From: Micromonospora eburnea
Lineage (GTDB): Bacteria; Actinomycetota; Actinomycetes; Mycobacteriales; Micromonosporaceae
Direction of reading: 5' to 3'
Length of the DNA stretch: 64,000 bases
Assembly (NCBI RefSeq): GCF_900090225.1
Contig: NZ_FMHY01000002.1
Span: forward strand, 4,650,001 to 4,714,000
Made by a program: the position numbers and the translations under genes. The notes under the pieces were generated by a model. It had not been told where the DNA came from. It saw nothing but the letters and a program-made list of their open reading frames with translations, and made no database searches. Positions 42,352-52,314 of this stretch are shown here, in pieces. Within the stretch, counting starts at the first letter, position 1, and each line of letters begins with the position of its first letter.

Positions 42352-45012
42352 TCACGCCTGTCGGCTCTCCATCGCCGAGTAGGCGGACAGCCAGTTCGTC
42401 GCGCGGTAGTCGCCTCGCCAGGTGAACAGCGCGGCCCCACGTCGGGCGACGTCGCCCTCGGGGTACGGCGCCTCGGCTGATCCCCGGCGCAGCTGCGTCA
42501 TCCGCCAGCGCGGGCCGCTCCACGTGACCACGACCGCGCCGGCCGGGCCGGTCGCCCACGCGTGTGGCGGATACTCGCTCAACCGGTAGTCGGTGACCCG
42601 GTCCCGCAGCAGGTTCGCGTAGGCGCGCTCGTCCAGGACGCAGCCGGCGGGCGGGCGGCCGGCCGGCCAGTCCGGCGCGGTATGCCCCCGGCTCACCGCT
42701 GCCGCCCACATGGCGGGGACGGCCTGGTCGAGATGCACCGGGTCGGCCATCTGCTCCAACATCCACAGCAGCCGGCCGCCTCCGCGCCGTACCCCGCAGC
42801 GGCGCCAACGGATGCGGCGGTTCAGGTCGGCGGCCGTGATCGCGCACCAGGGATGGACGGTCCCGAGCAACCCTTGGCCACCCAGCCAGTGCAGATAGCG
42901 CGGAGCTTCCTCCAGGACCGGATACGCGACGGAAGAGGGAATCCCGGCGACATGGCGCTGCTCGGCGGCAGAGGCGCCCATGCCGGTGAACGCCAGCAGA
43001 GCAGCTTGCGCGAGGTCGCCGGGAGCGGACCCGAGGGCGAGCGCCGCCGGAGCCGACCGCTGTTCGGACACCGGTGGCAGGGACGCGAGCAGGCGTGCCA
43101 CCGCGGGTCTGACCGCATCGCTCGCCGTGGCCTGCGCCAGCTTCGGTACGACGGTGGCCAGCGTCTGGACGAGGAACCGTTCCGCTTCCTCAGGTCCGGT
43201 CGGCAGCGGCAGGTCCGCCAACGTGCGACGAAGCTCGTCACCCACCGCGGGCGAGATCATCAACCGGGCGGTCAGCCGGCCCAACTCGGTCGGCACGAAG
43301 TCACCGGGGCCGTCCTGCACCATCTCGGCCTGCTGCAGGAAACGCGCGGCCTGGTACAAGGGGGTCGTTCCTCGGCGGCCCTGATGGTGTGCCAGCGTAC
43401 GCAACCACCACCGGTCGGCCTCCGCCCGGGAGGTGACGCGCTCCTGCACCGCCTCGCTGAGAAGCTGTTCCGGCAGATTCGTCTGGATCTGGGAATCCAC
43501 CGTGTAGCCGGACATCAGCCGCGCCTGCCACTGGGTGTGCTCGTGTTCGTCGACGATGAGGAACGCCCACCCGTCCGGCTCCCCGGTGCCGACACGACCG
43601 GCCCGGCCGAACATCTGCAGGACGGTCGCGACGTCCACCGCGCCGAAGCCCATCTGGGTGTCGCGTACCACCACCGCCCGCGCCGGCAGGTTGACGCCGG
43701 CCGCCACGGTCGAGGTGGCGACCAGGACGTCCAGGCGGCGCGCACGGAATGCGTCTTCGGCCTCGGCCCGGTGCTCCCAACCCTTGTAGTGCAGGCCGAC
43801 GCCGACCTGCCGGCAGACCTGGTGCACCTGGTCGGCGTCGTCGAGGCGGACCCGGTTCACGTCTGCCCCGCGCGAGGCCGCTATCACCAGAGCGGTTAGG
43901 CGCACACTGCGTTTGCTGCCGCAGAAGACCAGCACACCACCACCGTCCGCGGTCACCATCGTGGTGATGGCCGCAGCCAGCCGGGTGCGTGCCGCCTCCA
44001 CCACGTTCCAGTCGGGATGAGCGGCGACCACCGGCAGGTGCCAGGTGAGCCGGCCGGGCCGCCATGCGATGGCCACCAACCGGGCCCGCAGCCAGGTTGC
44101 GATCTCCTTGCTGTTGGTGACTGTCGCGGACAGGCCGATCAGTCGGGCGGAGCTACCGGCATCGCGCATCCGGGCCAGCACACCCTCGAGAACCGGACCC
44201 CGCGTGGGGTCGCCGAGCAGGTGCACTTCGTCGACGATGAGCACGCCGACCTCGTCGAGCGCCTCGCGTAGCGAGGCGGTGCGGCAGATGGACTCGAACT
44301 TCTCGGTGGTCGACACCCAGAGGTCCGCCGCACGCAGCCGGGCGAGGTCGAGCCGGTGCTCGCCGGAAAGGCGCGCGATGCGTAGTCCCCGTCGCCGCCA
44401 CAGGTTGAGGTCCCGATCGAGTTCGTCGGTGAGGGATCGCTGGGGTACCAGCCACACGGCCTTACGCCTCTGTTCCAGGATGGCCCGCAGGGCGGCGGTC
44501 ATGCCGATCACCGTCTTGCCGGCGCCGGTCGGCGCGACCACCACCAGATTGTCGTCGTTGCCGAGGATCTCGGGGATCGCCTGGGTCTGTGCCGGGTTGA
44601 GCGAAGGATACGGATAGAACTCTGCCCAGGCCGCAGGCACGACGTCATCGACCGGCACGGACCGGACCGTGGTGGGATCGGCCGTCCTCTGCGCCTCCCA
44701 CACGGAGTCGAAGACCCTGCGCGCGGCTTCGGCGGCGGCGCCGGACCGCCGGGTACGGACCCGGGTACGCGGCCGGTTGAGGTGGCATTCCCGCAACTCG
44801 GCGCACCCCTGGTCCGGCCCGGCGCCCCAGATCTCCTCGTCCTCCACCAGATACCGCACGCGTCGTACCGGGATGCCGGCGTTCTCGATCTTGACGGCGA
44901 GCGGGTCGAGGGCCACGTCGGCCGACACCAGAACGCGAGTGTCTTCGTCCTCGTCGAAGTGCGGTAGTTCCCGATCCGGGTCACTGATCTTCAGCCAACG
45001 GTACGGGGACAT
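42352..45012 (-). CDS. DEAD/DEAH-box helicase of the Ski2/Hel308 type
   Basis: An 886-residue superfamily 2 helicase. Motif I reads VVVAPTGAGKTVIGMTAA (about residue 160), motif II LIVDEVHLLGDP, motif III GLSATVTNS, motif IV VLVFCGSKRSV, then ATSTVAAGVNLPAR and motif VI QMFGRAGRVGTG. The roughly 100-residue N-terminal part and the long C-terminal part (winged-helix and ratchet-like region expected) are not otherwise recognised. It should unwind nucleic acid in ATP-dependent fashion; a repair or defence role is possible but no nuclease partner is nearby. The ATG at 45012 begins MSPYRWLKISD; the ribosome binding site is weak. Confidence 0.8.
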   Translation of the reverse strand: MSPYRWLKISDPDRELPHFDEDEDTRVLVSADVALDPLAVKIENAGIPVRRVRYLVEDEEIWGAGPDQGCAELRECHLNRPRTRVRTRRSGAAAEAARRVFDSVWEAQRTADPTTVRSVPVDDVVPAAWAEFYPYPSLNPAQTQAIPEILGNDDNLVVVAPTGAGKTVIGMTAALRAILEQRRKAVWLVPQRSLTDELDRDLNLWRRRGLRIARLSGEHRLDLARLRAADLWVSTTEKFESICRTASLREALDEVGVLIVDEVHLLGDPTRGPVLEGVLARMRDAGSSARLIGLSATVTNSKEIATWLRARLVAIAWRPGRLTWHLPVVAAHPDWNVVEAARTRLAAAITTMVTADGGGVLVFCGSKRSVRLTALVIAASRGADVNRVRLDDADQVHQVCRQVGVGLHYKGWEHRAEAEDAFRARRLDVLVATSTVAAGVNLPARAVVVRDTQMGFGAVDVATVLQMFGRAGRVGTGEPDGWAFLIVDEHEHTQWQARLMSGYTVDSQIQTNLPEQLLSEAVQERVTSRAEADRWWLRTLAHHQGRRGTTPLYQAARFLQQAEMVQDGPGDFVPTELGRLTARLMISPAVGDELRRTLADLPLPTGPEEAERFLVQTLATVVPKLAQATASDAVRPAVARLLASLPPVSEQRSAPAALALGSAPGDLAQAALLAFTGMGASAAEQRHVAGIPSSVAYPVLEEAPRYLHWLGGQGLLGTVHPWCAITAADLNRRIRWRRCGVRRGGGRLLWMLEQMADPVHLDQAVPAMWAAAVSRGHTAPDWPAGRPPAGCVLDERAYANLLRDRVTDYRLSEYPPHAWATGPAGAVVVTWSGPRWRMTQLRRGSAEAPYPEGDVARRGAALFTWRGDYRATNWLSAYSAMESRQA

Positions 45013-45139
45013 CGGTGAGATTGTGCCACTCGCCGGGGTCTGCCGTCGGAGGCCGCCAGGACTCCTTGGTGGCCGCGGCTCGCGCACGAGAGGCGACCCG
45101 GCCCTTGAACCCCGCGAACCCGGGAGCGGGCACGCCGAA

Positions 45140-47902
45140 TCAGGCGGAGTCCACCAGGGGTGGCATGCAGGCCGCCGCCAGGTCGGCGCGGGTTCGCACA
45201 TTGAGTTTCCGGTATGCCTTGGTGAGGTGCTGTTCGACGGTGCTCACGGTGATGTGGAGCATCGCTGCGATCTCCCGGTTGGTGTGGCCGGCGGCCGCAA
45301 GGGCGGTGACCCGCTGTTCGGCCCGGCTCAGCTGCACCAGCCCGCCGTTGGACTGTTCCAGCGCCAGGGACTCGGCGTGCTCCTCCGAGGACCGGCGCAA
45401 CAAGCTCCGGCGAAGCGGCTCCGCCCGGCACTCCATGGCCAGCCGGAGCGCCCGCTGAAACACCGCATTCGCCCGCTGCCGCTCGCCCGTCGCCTGATAT
45501 GCCTGGTGGAGGTCGGCAAGCGTACAGGCCAGCTCGAACCGGTCGCCGACGGAGCGCAACAGATCGACCGCCTCGCGCAGCATCCGCAGGCGCCCGCGCA
45601 TGTCGGTGCAGGCGGCCACGGCACGCAGCGAGATGCCCGAAGCGCGGGGCAGGCCTCTCTTGGCACGGATCAGCTGTGCGCTGGCGAGCTTCTGGGCCCG
45701 GTCCCGATCCCCCAGCTTCAGGTAGACCATCGCGGCGGCACCACGCCAGGGCGCGAAGGAGGGCAGGTCCATCTCCCACTCCACGGCCAACTTCCCACAG
45801 GTCAGCAAATCTCTGAGCGCCCAGTGGAAGCGTTCGCACGCGGAAAGGTATAGCCCGCGCGCGTAGAGGTAGCGCAGGCCGAACCGGGTCCTGAACATCT
45901 CCTGCGGCACGGACGTCTTGACGTACACGCCGGCGGTGTCCAGATCACCCATCATCGTGGTCGCCTGGATGATCGTAGCCAGCGGCGCTCCCGCGGCCAC
46001 GCCCCAGCCGCGCGCCTCGATCCGGTCGAGTGCGGCGTGCGCGTACCGTTCGGCGTTGGGTAGATCGCCCCGATGCAGCGCGATCTCCGCACGAACTGCC
46101 TCAAGTCGGGCGTTCCACGTCGGCGCGTGCCGCTCCGCCGCCGCCGCCAGCAGCGGATCGCACCAGGTGAGCGCCTGCTCGGCGTCGTCAGAGTAGAGCA
46201 GGGCCAGCAGCGCGGACTCCGCCGGATCGAGCGTGCTCTCGTCGACCTGGCCTCCGCAGCCGCGCAGGATCTCCGCCGCGCGGCGAGAGACGTCCCGGCT
46301 GCCGCCGCGCGTGAGCACCTCCGACAGCAACGCGGCCCCCAGAAGACGCTCATCCCCGACGGACGTGCGCCCCGCCGCCTGCGACCGCAGCGGCGTCTCG
46401 CCCACCATCTTGGCCAGGGGCGGATGCCACGCCCGCAACCACCGCCGGATCATGCCGAGCTCCGCGTCGTGTCGTTCGTCCCCCGCCTTGCCGGTACGGC
46501 CCGCCGCCTCGATGACCTCCAACGCCTCGCCGGTCATCCCGTGCCATACCAGTGACCTCGCCACCGCGGTGACCTGCCGGTCGGACAGCAGGCCACGGCG
46601 CGACGGCTCGATCAGCAGGGACACGTGGCGTACGGCCGCGACCGGATTGCGCCGCCAGACGACCCCGGCCAACCGGGCGAGGGCGGAGACACGCTCATCA
46701 TCGTCCGGACTGCTCTTGAACGCCAGGTCGAGACATTCGCTGGCGAAGTCGAGGTCGTCGGACGCGGTGGCGATCTCCGCGGCCTCCCGCAGCAGGCGCT
46801 GCGCCCACCGCTGCCCCGTCCCGCCCGCCTCGACCAGGTGACGGGCCACCGTGGATGCCGAAGCGCCCTGCAGATACAGCAGCTCGGCGGCCCGTCGGTG
46901 CATGCTGCCCCGGCGCTCCGGGCAGAACTCCGCCAGGACTGCGGTTCTGCTCGCCGGGTTACGGAAATCCCCGGCGCTCACCAGACCGGCCGACTCCAGG
47001 CTGCGCAGCGCGATCTGGGTCTGCTGCTGATCGATCTCGACGAGATCGGCCAGCAGCGGGACGCCGGTGGGCCGGCCCAGGACCGCGATACCACGCGCAA
47101 CCGCCAGGGTCTCGGGCGAACTTCGGTGGAGACAGGCCAGGACAGCCTGCCCGAATGCGGTACCGGTAAGGCGCGGGTCCACCGCGCCCAGGTCGTCCAG
47201 CAGAGCGCGGACGAGTAAGGGGTTGCCCCCGCTGAGCCGGCGGATCTCCACGGCGGACAGGGGCAGCCGAACGCGATCACCCTCCGCGCGTACCAGGGCT
47301 TCGACGCCCTCGACCGACAGCAGGGCGAGGTCGATACGCCGCCAATGGCGGTGCCTCAGCAGCTCGGCCTGCACCAACGCGGTGGCTGCGTTCTCCTCGT
47401 CGGACTGGCTGAAGACCAGCAGCGCCGGAGCCCGCCGCAATCGCGAGGCCAGATCGGGCAGTTCGCGCAGTGACTCCTGATCGGCCCGCTGGACGTCGTC
47501 GACCACGATCACCACCGGACGGTCAGCGGTCAAAGCCAGCAGCTCGGCGTGGAGGACCCGCAACGCCTGCGTCCGGACCGCGGCGGCCTCCGGGTCCGCC
47601 GACGAAGCCACGTCAACGAGCTGGTCCATCCGCGTCCGGAGCCGCTCGGGCACCCCGCTGACGCCGAAGAGCTGCACCAGAACGTCGTACGGGAACTCAG
47701 CTCCGGATCTTTTCGCGGTGGCACTGAGGACAAGCGCCCCATCCCGAAGCGCCCGTTCCGCGAATGCGTCCAGCACCTCTGTCTTGCCGCAGCCCACCGG
47801 CCCGGTTATCAAAGCCAGTTGCCCCACACCGCTTCGGCATGCCGAGAGCATTTCCTCAAGGATATGGATTTCGTTCGTTCGCTCTGTCAACGGCATGGAC
47901 AT
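45140..47902 (-). CDS. LAL-family LuxR regulator (large ATP-binding regulator) with a TTA codon
   Basis: A 920-residue regulator. The N-terminal AAA ATPase has Walker A LITGPVGCGKTEVLDAF (about residue 35) and Walker B VVIVVDDVQRADQ. A long helical, TPR-like middle follows, and the C-terminal LuxR helix-turn-helix reads LSRAEQRVTALAAAGHTNRE and IAAMLHITVSTVEQHLTKAY. LAL proteins such as PikD activate modular PKS clusters, so this is probably the activator of the PKS at 52315. Codon 229 is TTA (47216-47218), implying bldA-dependent translation. The ATG at 47902 has GGGGAAGCGGGG upstream; 47896 is an alternative. Confidence 0.88.
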   Translation of the reverse strand: MSMPLTERTNEIHILEEMLSACRSGVGQLALITGPVGCGKTEVLDAFAERALRDGALVLSATAKRSGAEFPYDVLVQLFGVSGVPERLRTRMDQLVDVASSADPEAAAVRTQALRVLHAELLALTADRPVVIVVDDVQRADQESLRELPDLASRLRRAPALLVFSQSDEENAATALVQAELLRHRHWRRIDLALLSVEGVEALVRAEGDRVRLPLSAVEIRRLSGGNPLLVRALLDDLGAVDPRLTGTAFGQAVLACLHRSSPETLAVARGIAVLGRPTGVPLLADLVEIDQQQTQIALRSLESAGLVSAGDFRNPASRTAVLAEFCPERRGSMHRRAAELLYLQGASASTVARHLVEAGGTGQRWAQRLLREAAEIATASDDLDFASECLDLAFKSSPDDDERVSALARLAGVVWRRNPVAAVRHVSLLIEPSRRGLLSDRQVTAVARSLVWHGMTGEALEVIEAAGRTGKAGDERHDAELGMIRRWLRAWHPPLAKMVGETPLRSQAAGRTSVGDERLLGAALLSEVLTRGGSRDVSRRAAEILRGCGGQVDESTLDPAESALLALLYSDDAEQALTWCDPLLAAAAERHAPTWNARLEAVRAEIALHRGDLPNAERYAHAALDRIEARGWGVAAGAPLATIIQATTMMGDLDTAGVYVKTSVPQEMFRTRFGLRYLYARGLYLSACERFHWALRDLLTCGKLAVEWEMDLPSFAPWRGAAAMVYLKLGDRDRAQKLASAQLIRAKRGLPRASGISLRAVAACTDMRGRLRMLREAVDLLRSVGDRFELACTLADLHQAYQATGERQRANAVFQRALRLAMECRAEPLRRSLLRRSSEEHAESLALEQSNGGLVQLSRAEQRVTALAAAGHTNREIAAMLHITVSTVEQHLTKAYRKLNVRTRADLAAACMPPLVDSA

Positions 47903-49560
47903 CCCCGCTTCCCCGCATTGCTGCGGTCGCTGCCGGCTGGAATCCCGCCAGCCGCGACCGCCGCGTTCCAGTGGTTGCGCACCCCGGTCTGTTCACCGGG
48001 TCCGGCATTGGCCTGCTGACGGCCTTCGATTCGAGGGCTACCGGCTTCTTCAATGGTTCGGGGGGCGTGCGTGCAGCGTTCTCCGTGGGTTCGAGCTCCG
48101 CCGGCACCGGAGGGTCAGGCATGAGGTGGCGCGGCCCCTGGCAGCGCACTTCGTCGAGAGTCGTCGCGCCTGGGCCACCGTTCTCGTCGGCACCTTTTCG
48201 ACGGCTGCCACGGAACGGAAGATCTGATTTCCCACGACGCTGCAACCCGTCGCCCTGCCCCGGCATTCCGGGTCCGACATCATGACCTCCCCATGCTAAC
48301 CGTCAGACATTTCCTTCAGATAATCGACGTCCATTACCGGCTCGCGGAATCACCAGCAAAACCACCGAGCCGGGCCGGCAGGACGCCACCGTGGCAACAA
48401 TGACGCAGAAGTCACCTGCCGTCGTCGATCACGACATCCGGCTCGCCAACTTCTTCCGGCACCTCCGGCAGGAATTCCCGGCCGGCGCGATCACCACAGT
48501 GGACGCGGTCGCCGCGTCTCCAGGAGGCGCCTGCCCTCGATTTCGACGCCGAAGACCACGGTCCGACAAAGTCCAGGTCGCCGGCCGTGAGAGCGTCCGC
48601 CACATCGGTACGCCCCGAGCCCGCAACCGGCCTCGGCACCGCGCGAAGCGCCCCCGCACCGGCCGACAGATCTTGACATGTGCGCACGTCAGCCTCGGTC
48701 GCTACGGCCCGGGAGATCCGCACCACAAACCCCCGTCTGGTCGAGTCGAGACCAGTGCAGCGAGGCCTGGCATCCCGTACCCAAAATGACGCGACTCGAT
48801 CGACATCGGCCCGCGTCACTCTCAGTGTGCCAGGAATCACCACATGCAACAACCTTTGCTCCAGAAAAGACGAATGACTCGGGCGGAGGGCCGGCGGAGC
48901 GCTCAGACCGGCCCAGGTCAACCACGGCGGCACCTCCCGCAGCGGAGAGGGGCGCCAACCGCGTCACGCTCGACGTCAGCGCACAGCTTCGTTCGTCGTC
49001 TCAGCGCCCTGCCCGAGCGGTCGCGGTCCTGCGCCGATCCCTCCGCATGACCGGATCAGTCAGTACTGCCACGCCGGCAAGCGCGGTGGTCCGGGCGGTT
49101 ACTGCGTTCTGGCCGAGGCCGGCCAGACCGCGGAGCACCGGCGCCAGCAGCGCGGCTGGAGTGAGTCACGTCGGCAGCCTGGCGCGCACCGCCGCCGTAG
49201 GCACTGCCGGTAGCGGAACGCCTCCGGTCGGCTCAGGTCGGGTACGGCGTGATCGGAGGGGAGCGCCGCCAGGGATCGGCGGTGAGTCAGGGGTAGCCCG
49301 TCGTCGGTGACAGCAGGTTCGGGCCTGATGTCGGCGTCGTCCAGTCAATCCCGCTCGACTGCGGACGCGGCGGCCAGGGCCCGGACGCCGCAGAGCTCCC
49401 ACGCCGGCTGCCGGGCCCGTCACCTCGGCCTCGAGCCGACGCGACGGTGGTGCCGCCCACCTCAGTCGAGGATCGGACCGCTACGTCCCCATCCGAGACG
49501 ACGAACATGGAGCCCATCGAGGAACCCTTCGGCATGGGTACGCAGGGCAGGGACGCTCGG
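47903..49560. other. long stretch without a recognisable gene
   Basis: About 1.66 kb in which all frames on both strands are short or have an arginine/serine-rich antisense look. The first 300 bases should hold the LAL promoter. A plus-strand frame from 48391 (begins MATMTQKSPAVVDHDIRLAN) looks partly protein-like but matches nothing I know. The region is probably decayed DNA. Confidence 0.4.
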
Positions 49561-49812
49561 TCATTCGGCGATCCGGGTACGGGCGGTCCAGCGGAAGACG
49601 ACTCTCGCGTCGTCCGGCGGCGTGGGAGTGTGGGGATCACGCTCGAAATGCTCGTACCCGCCCAGGCGAACGATCTTGATTCTCTGGGTCAGCGAGTCTG
49701 CCCGCACCACGCGCTGGACCTTCGTCAGGTCAGCCGGGCCGCCCTCCAGAATGATTTCGACGGTCTCCTCGTCAGGCTGGACCGGTACCGCCGAAGGCTC
49801 ACCGACATTCAT
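49561..49812 (-). CDS. DUF5988-like small protein
   Basis: An 83-residue protein with ETVEIILEGGPADLTKVQRV, IKIVRLGGYEHFERD and ending VVFRWTARTRIAE. This matches the pattern of DUF5988, a family of about 70-residue actinobacterial proteins (LEGGP.DLP ... GGYEHF ... F.W..RT.IAE) often encoded in NRPS/PKS clusters; function unknown. It has AGGGAGA about nine bases before the ATG and an intact reading frame, so it appears to be a live gene within decayed surroundings. A SARP remnant lies just upstream on the same strand. Confidence 0.65.
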   Translation of the reverse strand: MNVGEPSAVPVQPDEETVEIILEGGPADLTKVQRVVRADSLTQRIKIVRLGGYEHFERDPHTPTPPDDARVVFRWTARTRIAE

Positions 49813-49928
49813 CGTCTCTGTCTCCCTGCAGCGTTCTCAGTTCCTGGCGGAACGCCCCACAACCGGTACTGCCGGGCCCCGCAGCCGCACCTCCACGTCG
49901 CGATGCCGACCTAGGCACACGACCCGAC

Positions 49929-50139
49929 TCACTCCAGCCGGGACTCACCCACCCAGGTCCCGAGCGCCCGGCGACCGGCCCGGTACGCATGCCGCTGAGC
50001 GGGGCCGCGCCACAGCGCGAGGACGCCCTCGACACGCCCACCAGCCTCGCAATGCTGCCGGAACAGGCGCAGGTCGAACTGTCCGAACGCGACCTCGAAC
50101 AGATACCCTGCCGCCGTGGCGTCGATCGGGTCATCCGCG
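49929..50139 (-). pseudogene. remnant of a SARP regulator (BTAD domain)
   Basis: The minus strand reads DPIDATAAGYLFEVAFGQFD, then LRLFRQHCEAGGRVEGVLA and LWRGPA before drifting and stopping at 49929. The intact SARP at 11745 has the homologous FDLRLFEQLASAGRRAL and LWRGPALADV, so the family is clear. The DNA-binding domain and most of the BTAD are gone. It is separated from the DUF5988-like gene by about 116 bases. Confidence 0.65.
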
Positions 50140-50483
50140 CTGTCCTAGCCCCAGAATTCCGTCAGAGCTGGGAGATACACACCCGCAGTACGCCGACAAG
50201 CGGCGGTCTGCCTGTTTCCCGCCGACGTCCGGCCGTGCCGTTCACCATTCTGCCGAGCAGTACACGCCGATTCTGTTCTGTTTCACGGCGGAAGTCCCTC
50301 GGCACACACTCTCGTCAACATCGACCCGTATGACAGACTCCCGCCTCTGTCGTCGGCCATTACGCCAAGAGCTTGCGCCCACTGGATAAGGCCATGATTG
50401 TCGCCCACTAAATTGCGACCAAAGGGTGGACCGACGCCGTCATGGCCCGCCGAAAATCGGCCACCACATGTAAGCTCATCCAT
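50140..50483. other. intergenic region before the LLM oxidoreductase
   Basis: About 340 bases with decreasing GC content towards the gene. No coding frame or repeat was recognised; it probably includes the lost 5' half of the SARP remnant and the promoter of the LLM gene. Confidence 0.35.
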
Positions 50484-51254
50484 ATGACTGATAGGCCGGT
50501 TCGCATCGGGCTGACGTTGCAGCCGCAACACATGGACTACCCCACCATCCGCCGCACCGCCTCGGCGGCCGAAGATCTTGGCCTCGATGTGCTATTCACC
50601 TGGGACCACTTCTTCCCGGTGAGCGGTGACCTCGACGGCATGCACTTCGAGTGCTGGACCACGCTCGCCGCCTGGGCGGAATCCACCTCACGGGTCTCGA
50701 TCGGCACTCTGGTGTGCTGCAACAGCTACCGCAACCCCGACCTGGTCGCCGACATGGCACGCACCGTCGACCACATCTCCGGCGGGCGCCTGGTCCTCGG
50801 CATGGGTTCCGGTTGGTTCAAGCGCGACTACACCGAGTACGGCTACGAGTTCGGCACCGCCGGCAGCCGCCTCGATGATTTGGCCGAGGCGCTCCCTCGC
50901 ATCGAATCCCGCTGGGGCAAACTCAATCCACCGCCGACCCGGAAAATCCCGGTCCTGGTCGGTGGTAGCGGCGAGAAGAAGACCCTACGCATGGTCGCCC
51001 GGCACGCCGACATCTGGCACAGCTACTCCGACGCCAGCATGCTTAAGCACAAGCTCAGTGTCCTGGGTGAGCACTGCGCCGCCATCGGCCGCGACCCGAC
51101 CGAGATCGAGATCTCGCTCACGGGGAAGACCACCGACCGCGACGAGCTGTACGAACTCGGCGCCCGCCTCTTCATCATCTACACCGGCGGCCCACAGCCC
51201 GACCTCACCGAACTCCGTGAGTTCCTGGCCTGGCGCGACAAGATGAACGCTTGA
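50484..51254 (+). CDS. LLM-class F420-dependent oxidoreductase
   Basis: A 256-residue luciferase-like monooxygenase-fold enzyme: RIGLTLQPQHMDYPTIRRTA, DVLFTWDHFFPVSGD, the ARTVDHISGGRLVLGMGSGW block typical of F420-dependent members, IPVLVGGSGEKKTLRMVARH and ADIWHSYSD. Such enzymes reduce or oxidise substrates with F420 or FMN; several act in polyketide tailoring. The ATG at 50484 starts the conserved fold; no strong ribosome binding site is seen. It lies between the LAL gene and the modular PKS and may belong to that cluster. Confidence 0.85.
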   Translation: MTDRPVRIGLTLQPQHMDYPTIRRTASAAEDLGLDVLFTWDHFFPVSGDLDGMHFECWTTLAAWAESTSRVSIGTLVCCNSYRNPDLVADMARTVDHISGGRLVLGMGSGWFKRDYTEYGYEFGTAGSRLDDLAEALPRIESRWGKLNPPPTRKIPVLVGGSGEKKTLRMVARHADIWHSYSDASMLKHKLSVLGEHCAAIGRDPTEIEISLTGKTTDRDELYELGARLFIIYTGGPQPDLTELREFLAWRDKMNA

Positions 51255-51271
51255 CCCGTACGGTAACGGGT
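51254..51271 (+). terminator. possible terminator after the LLM gene
   Basis: ACCCGT-ACGGTA-ACGGGT forms a six-pair stem immediately at the stop codon. There is no T-run, so the call is weak. Confidence 0.3.
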
Positions 51272-51449
51272 TGATCACCCCCAGCCGGACCCGTCCCCCG
51301 CCGCTGGAGGACGATGCGTGCGGGGACAGGGTCGGGCTCAAGCTGCGCGAGCCGGTCGGCAGGTCCCGGATCGGGTAGCCGGTGGCCGATATCGGCCTGA
51401 CCGCTCGGGCGACGGGTCCGGAACCTGACCCGCCAGGGCACAGTTGTGG

Positions 51450-51770
51450 GTGCGCTCGGGCCTGGTCAAGCGGGTGTTCGCCGCGTCGGCGGCGGATGTC
51501 GCCCGGTGCGGCAACATGACAAAGATCCGCATCGACGAGGGCAAGCCCTGCCTGGCCGCCGCCACCGGCCCGCCTTCCCGCCACCCTCTCGGCTATGCGA
51601 TGGCACCCCACGACCCCGGCTGGGCGGCGTCGCGCTGCGGACGGCCGCCGTCGCCTCAGACGGCCCGTCGAAGGGCGCTCGTCCACTCGACAGAGGCAGC
51701 GACTACGCCCCGGCCGGCTTCGCCCTCGCCTGCCCGCGGCGGAAGGCACGGCGGCCAGTGGGCGGGATCG
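51450..51770 (+). pseudogene. IS3-family transposase (integrase core) remnant
   Basis: The plus strand reads LVKRVFAASAADVARCGNMT, then KIRIDEGKPCLAAATG and LGYAMAPHDP. After a frame change it reads GVALRTAAVASDGPSKG and LDRGSDYAPAGFALACP. These match, in order, the IS3 OrfB pattern (VKR.F.A..P..WCGD.T.I.T.EGKLYLA....SRRL.GYAM, then AL..A...RGG and HSDRGSEYT). Catalytic DDE residues are partly mutated and the ends are missing. The remainder of 51255-52314 shows no other recognisable feature apart from the promoter region of the PKS. Confidence 0.6.
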
Positions 51771-52314
51771 CCCGTCCACAGCGCCATCTCCTCCACCGTC
51801 GTCCCCGCACCGGAGCAAGGCTGGTGACACCAGTTGGATCATCGCTTCGCGCACCGGACGATGCTCGGTTCCTGGGCCGAGTCAGCTGTCGCGTGGGGGT
51901 CGGCACCCTGTCTCCTGTGACAACTGCCGCACCGTGGTCTGCTCGCCGACCTGGCCGGCACCGTACGTCGCGAACATCGGTCCGCGCAGTTCTCGGGTAC
52001 GCGTCAGCTGGCCGGCTCATGACCGGCCCGGCAACACGTCACCTGACGCCCGTACGCGCGCGACCTGGACAGACAGGTGATCAATCGCGGCGGGCCGGTC
52101 ACCCGCGGCCGGGCCGGCTGTCCCGACGCGCAAGTTGCAGGCAAGTGCGACTTCAGGACATCTGTTGAAGATGCCGATATTCGGCCAGTCATCGACGTCA
52201 TGCCTGTCTGGCCATCGAGCGTGCACGCCATGCCTGCCGGCGCGGACGGCCCGCCGAGTCATACGTCCGACGTGCGGCAGCACATCGACACTGAGCCCCG
52301 AGGTTGAGCACACC

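Noticed and set aside
42352..47902. Helicase and large ATP-binding regulator as a phage defence system
   Set aside because: The large protein has a clear LuxR HTH and is a LAL regulator; no nuclease or other defence domain is near the helicase.
47903..49560. tRNA, riboswitch or CRISPR in the long gene-free stretch
   Set aside because: No cloverleaf, no repeat-spacer pattern and no recognisable riboswitch core was found.
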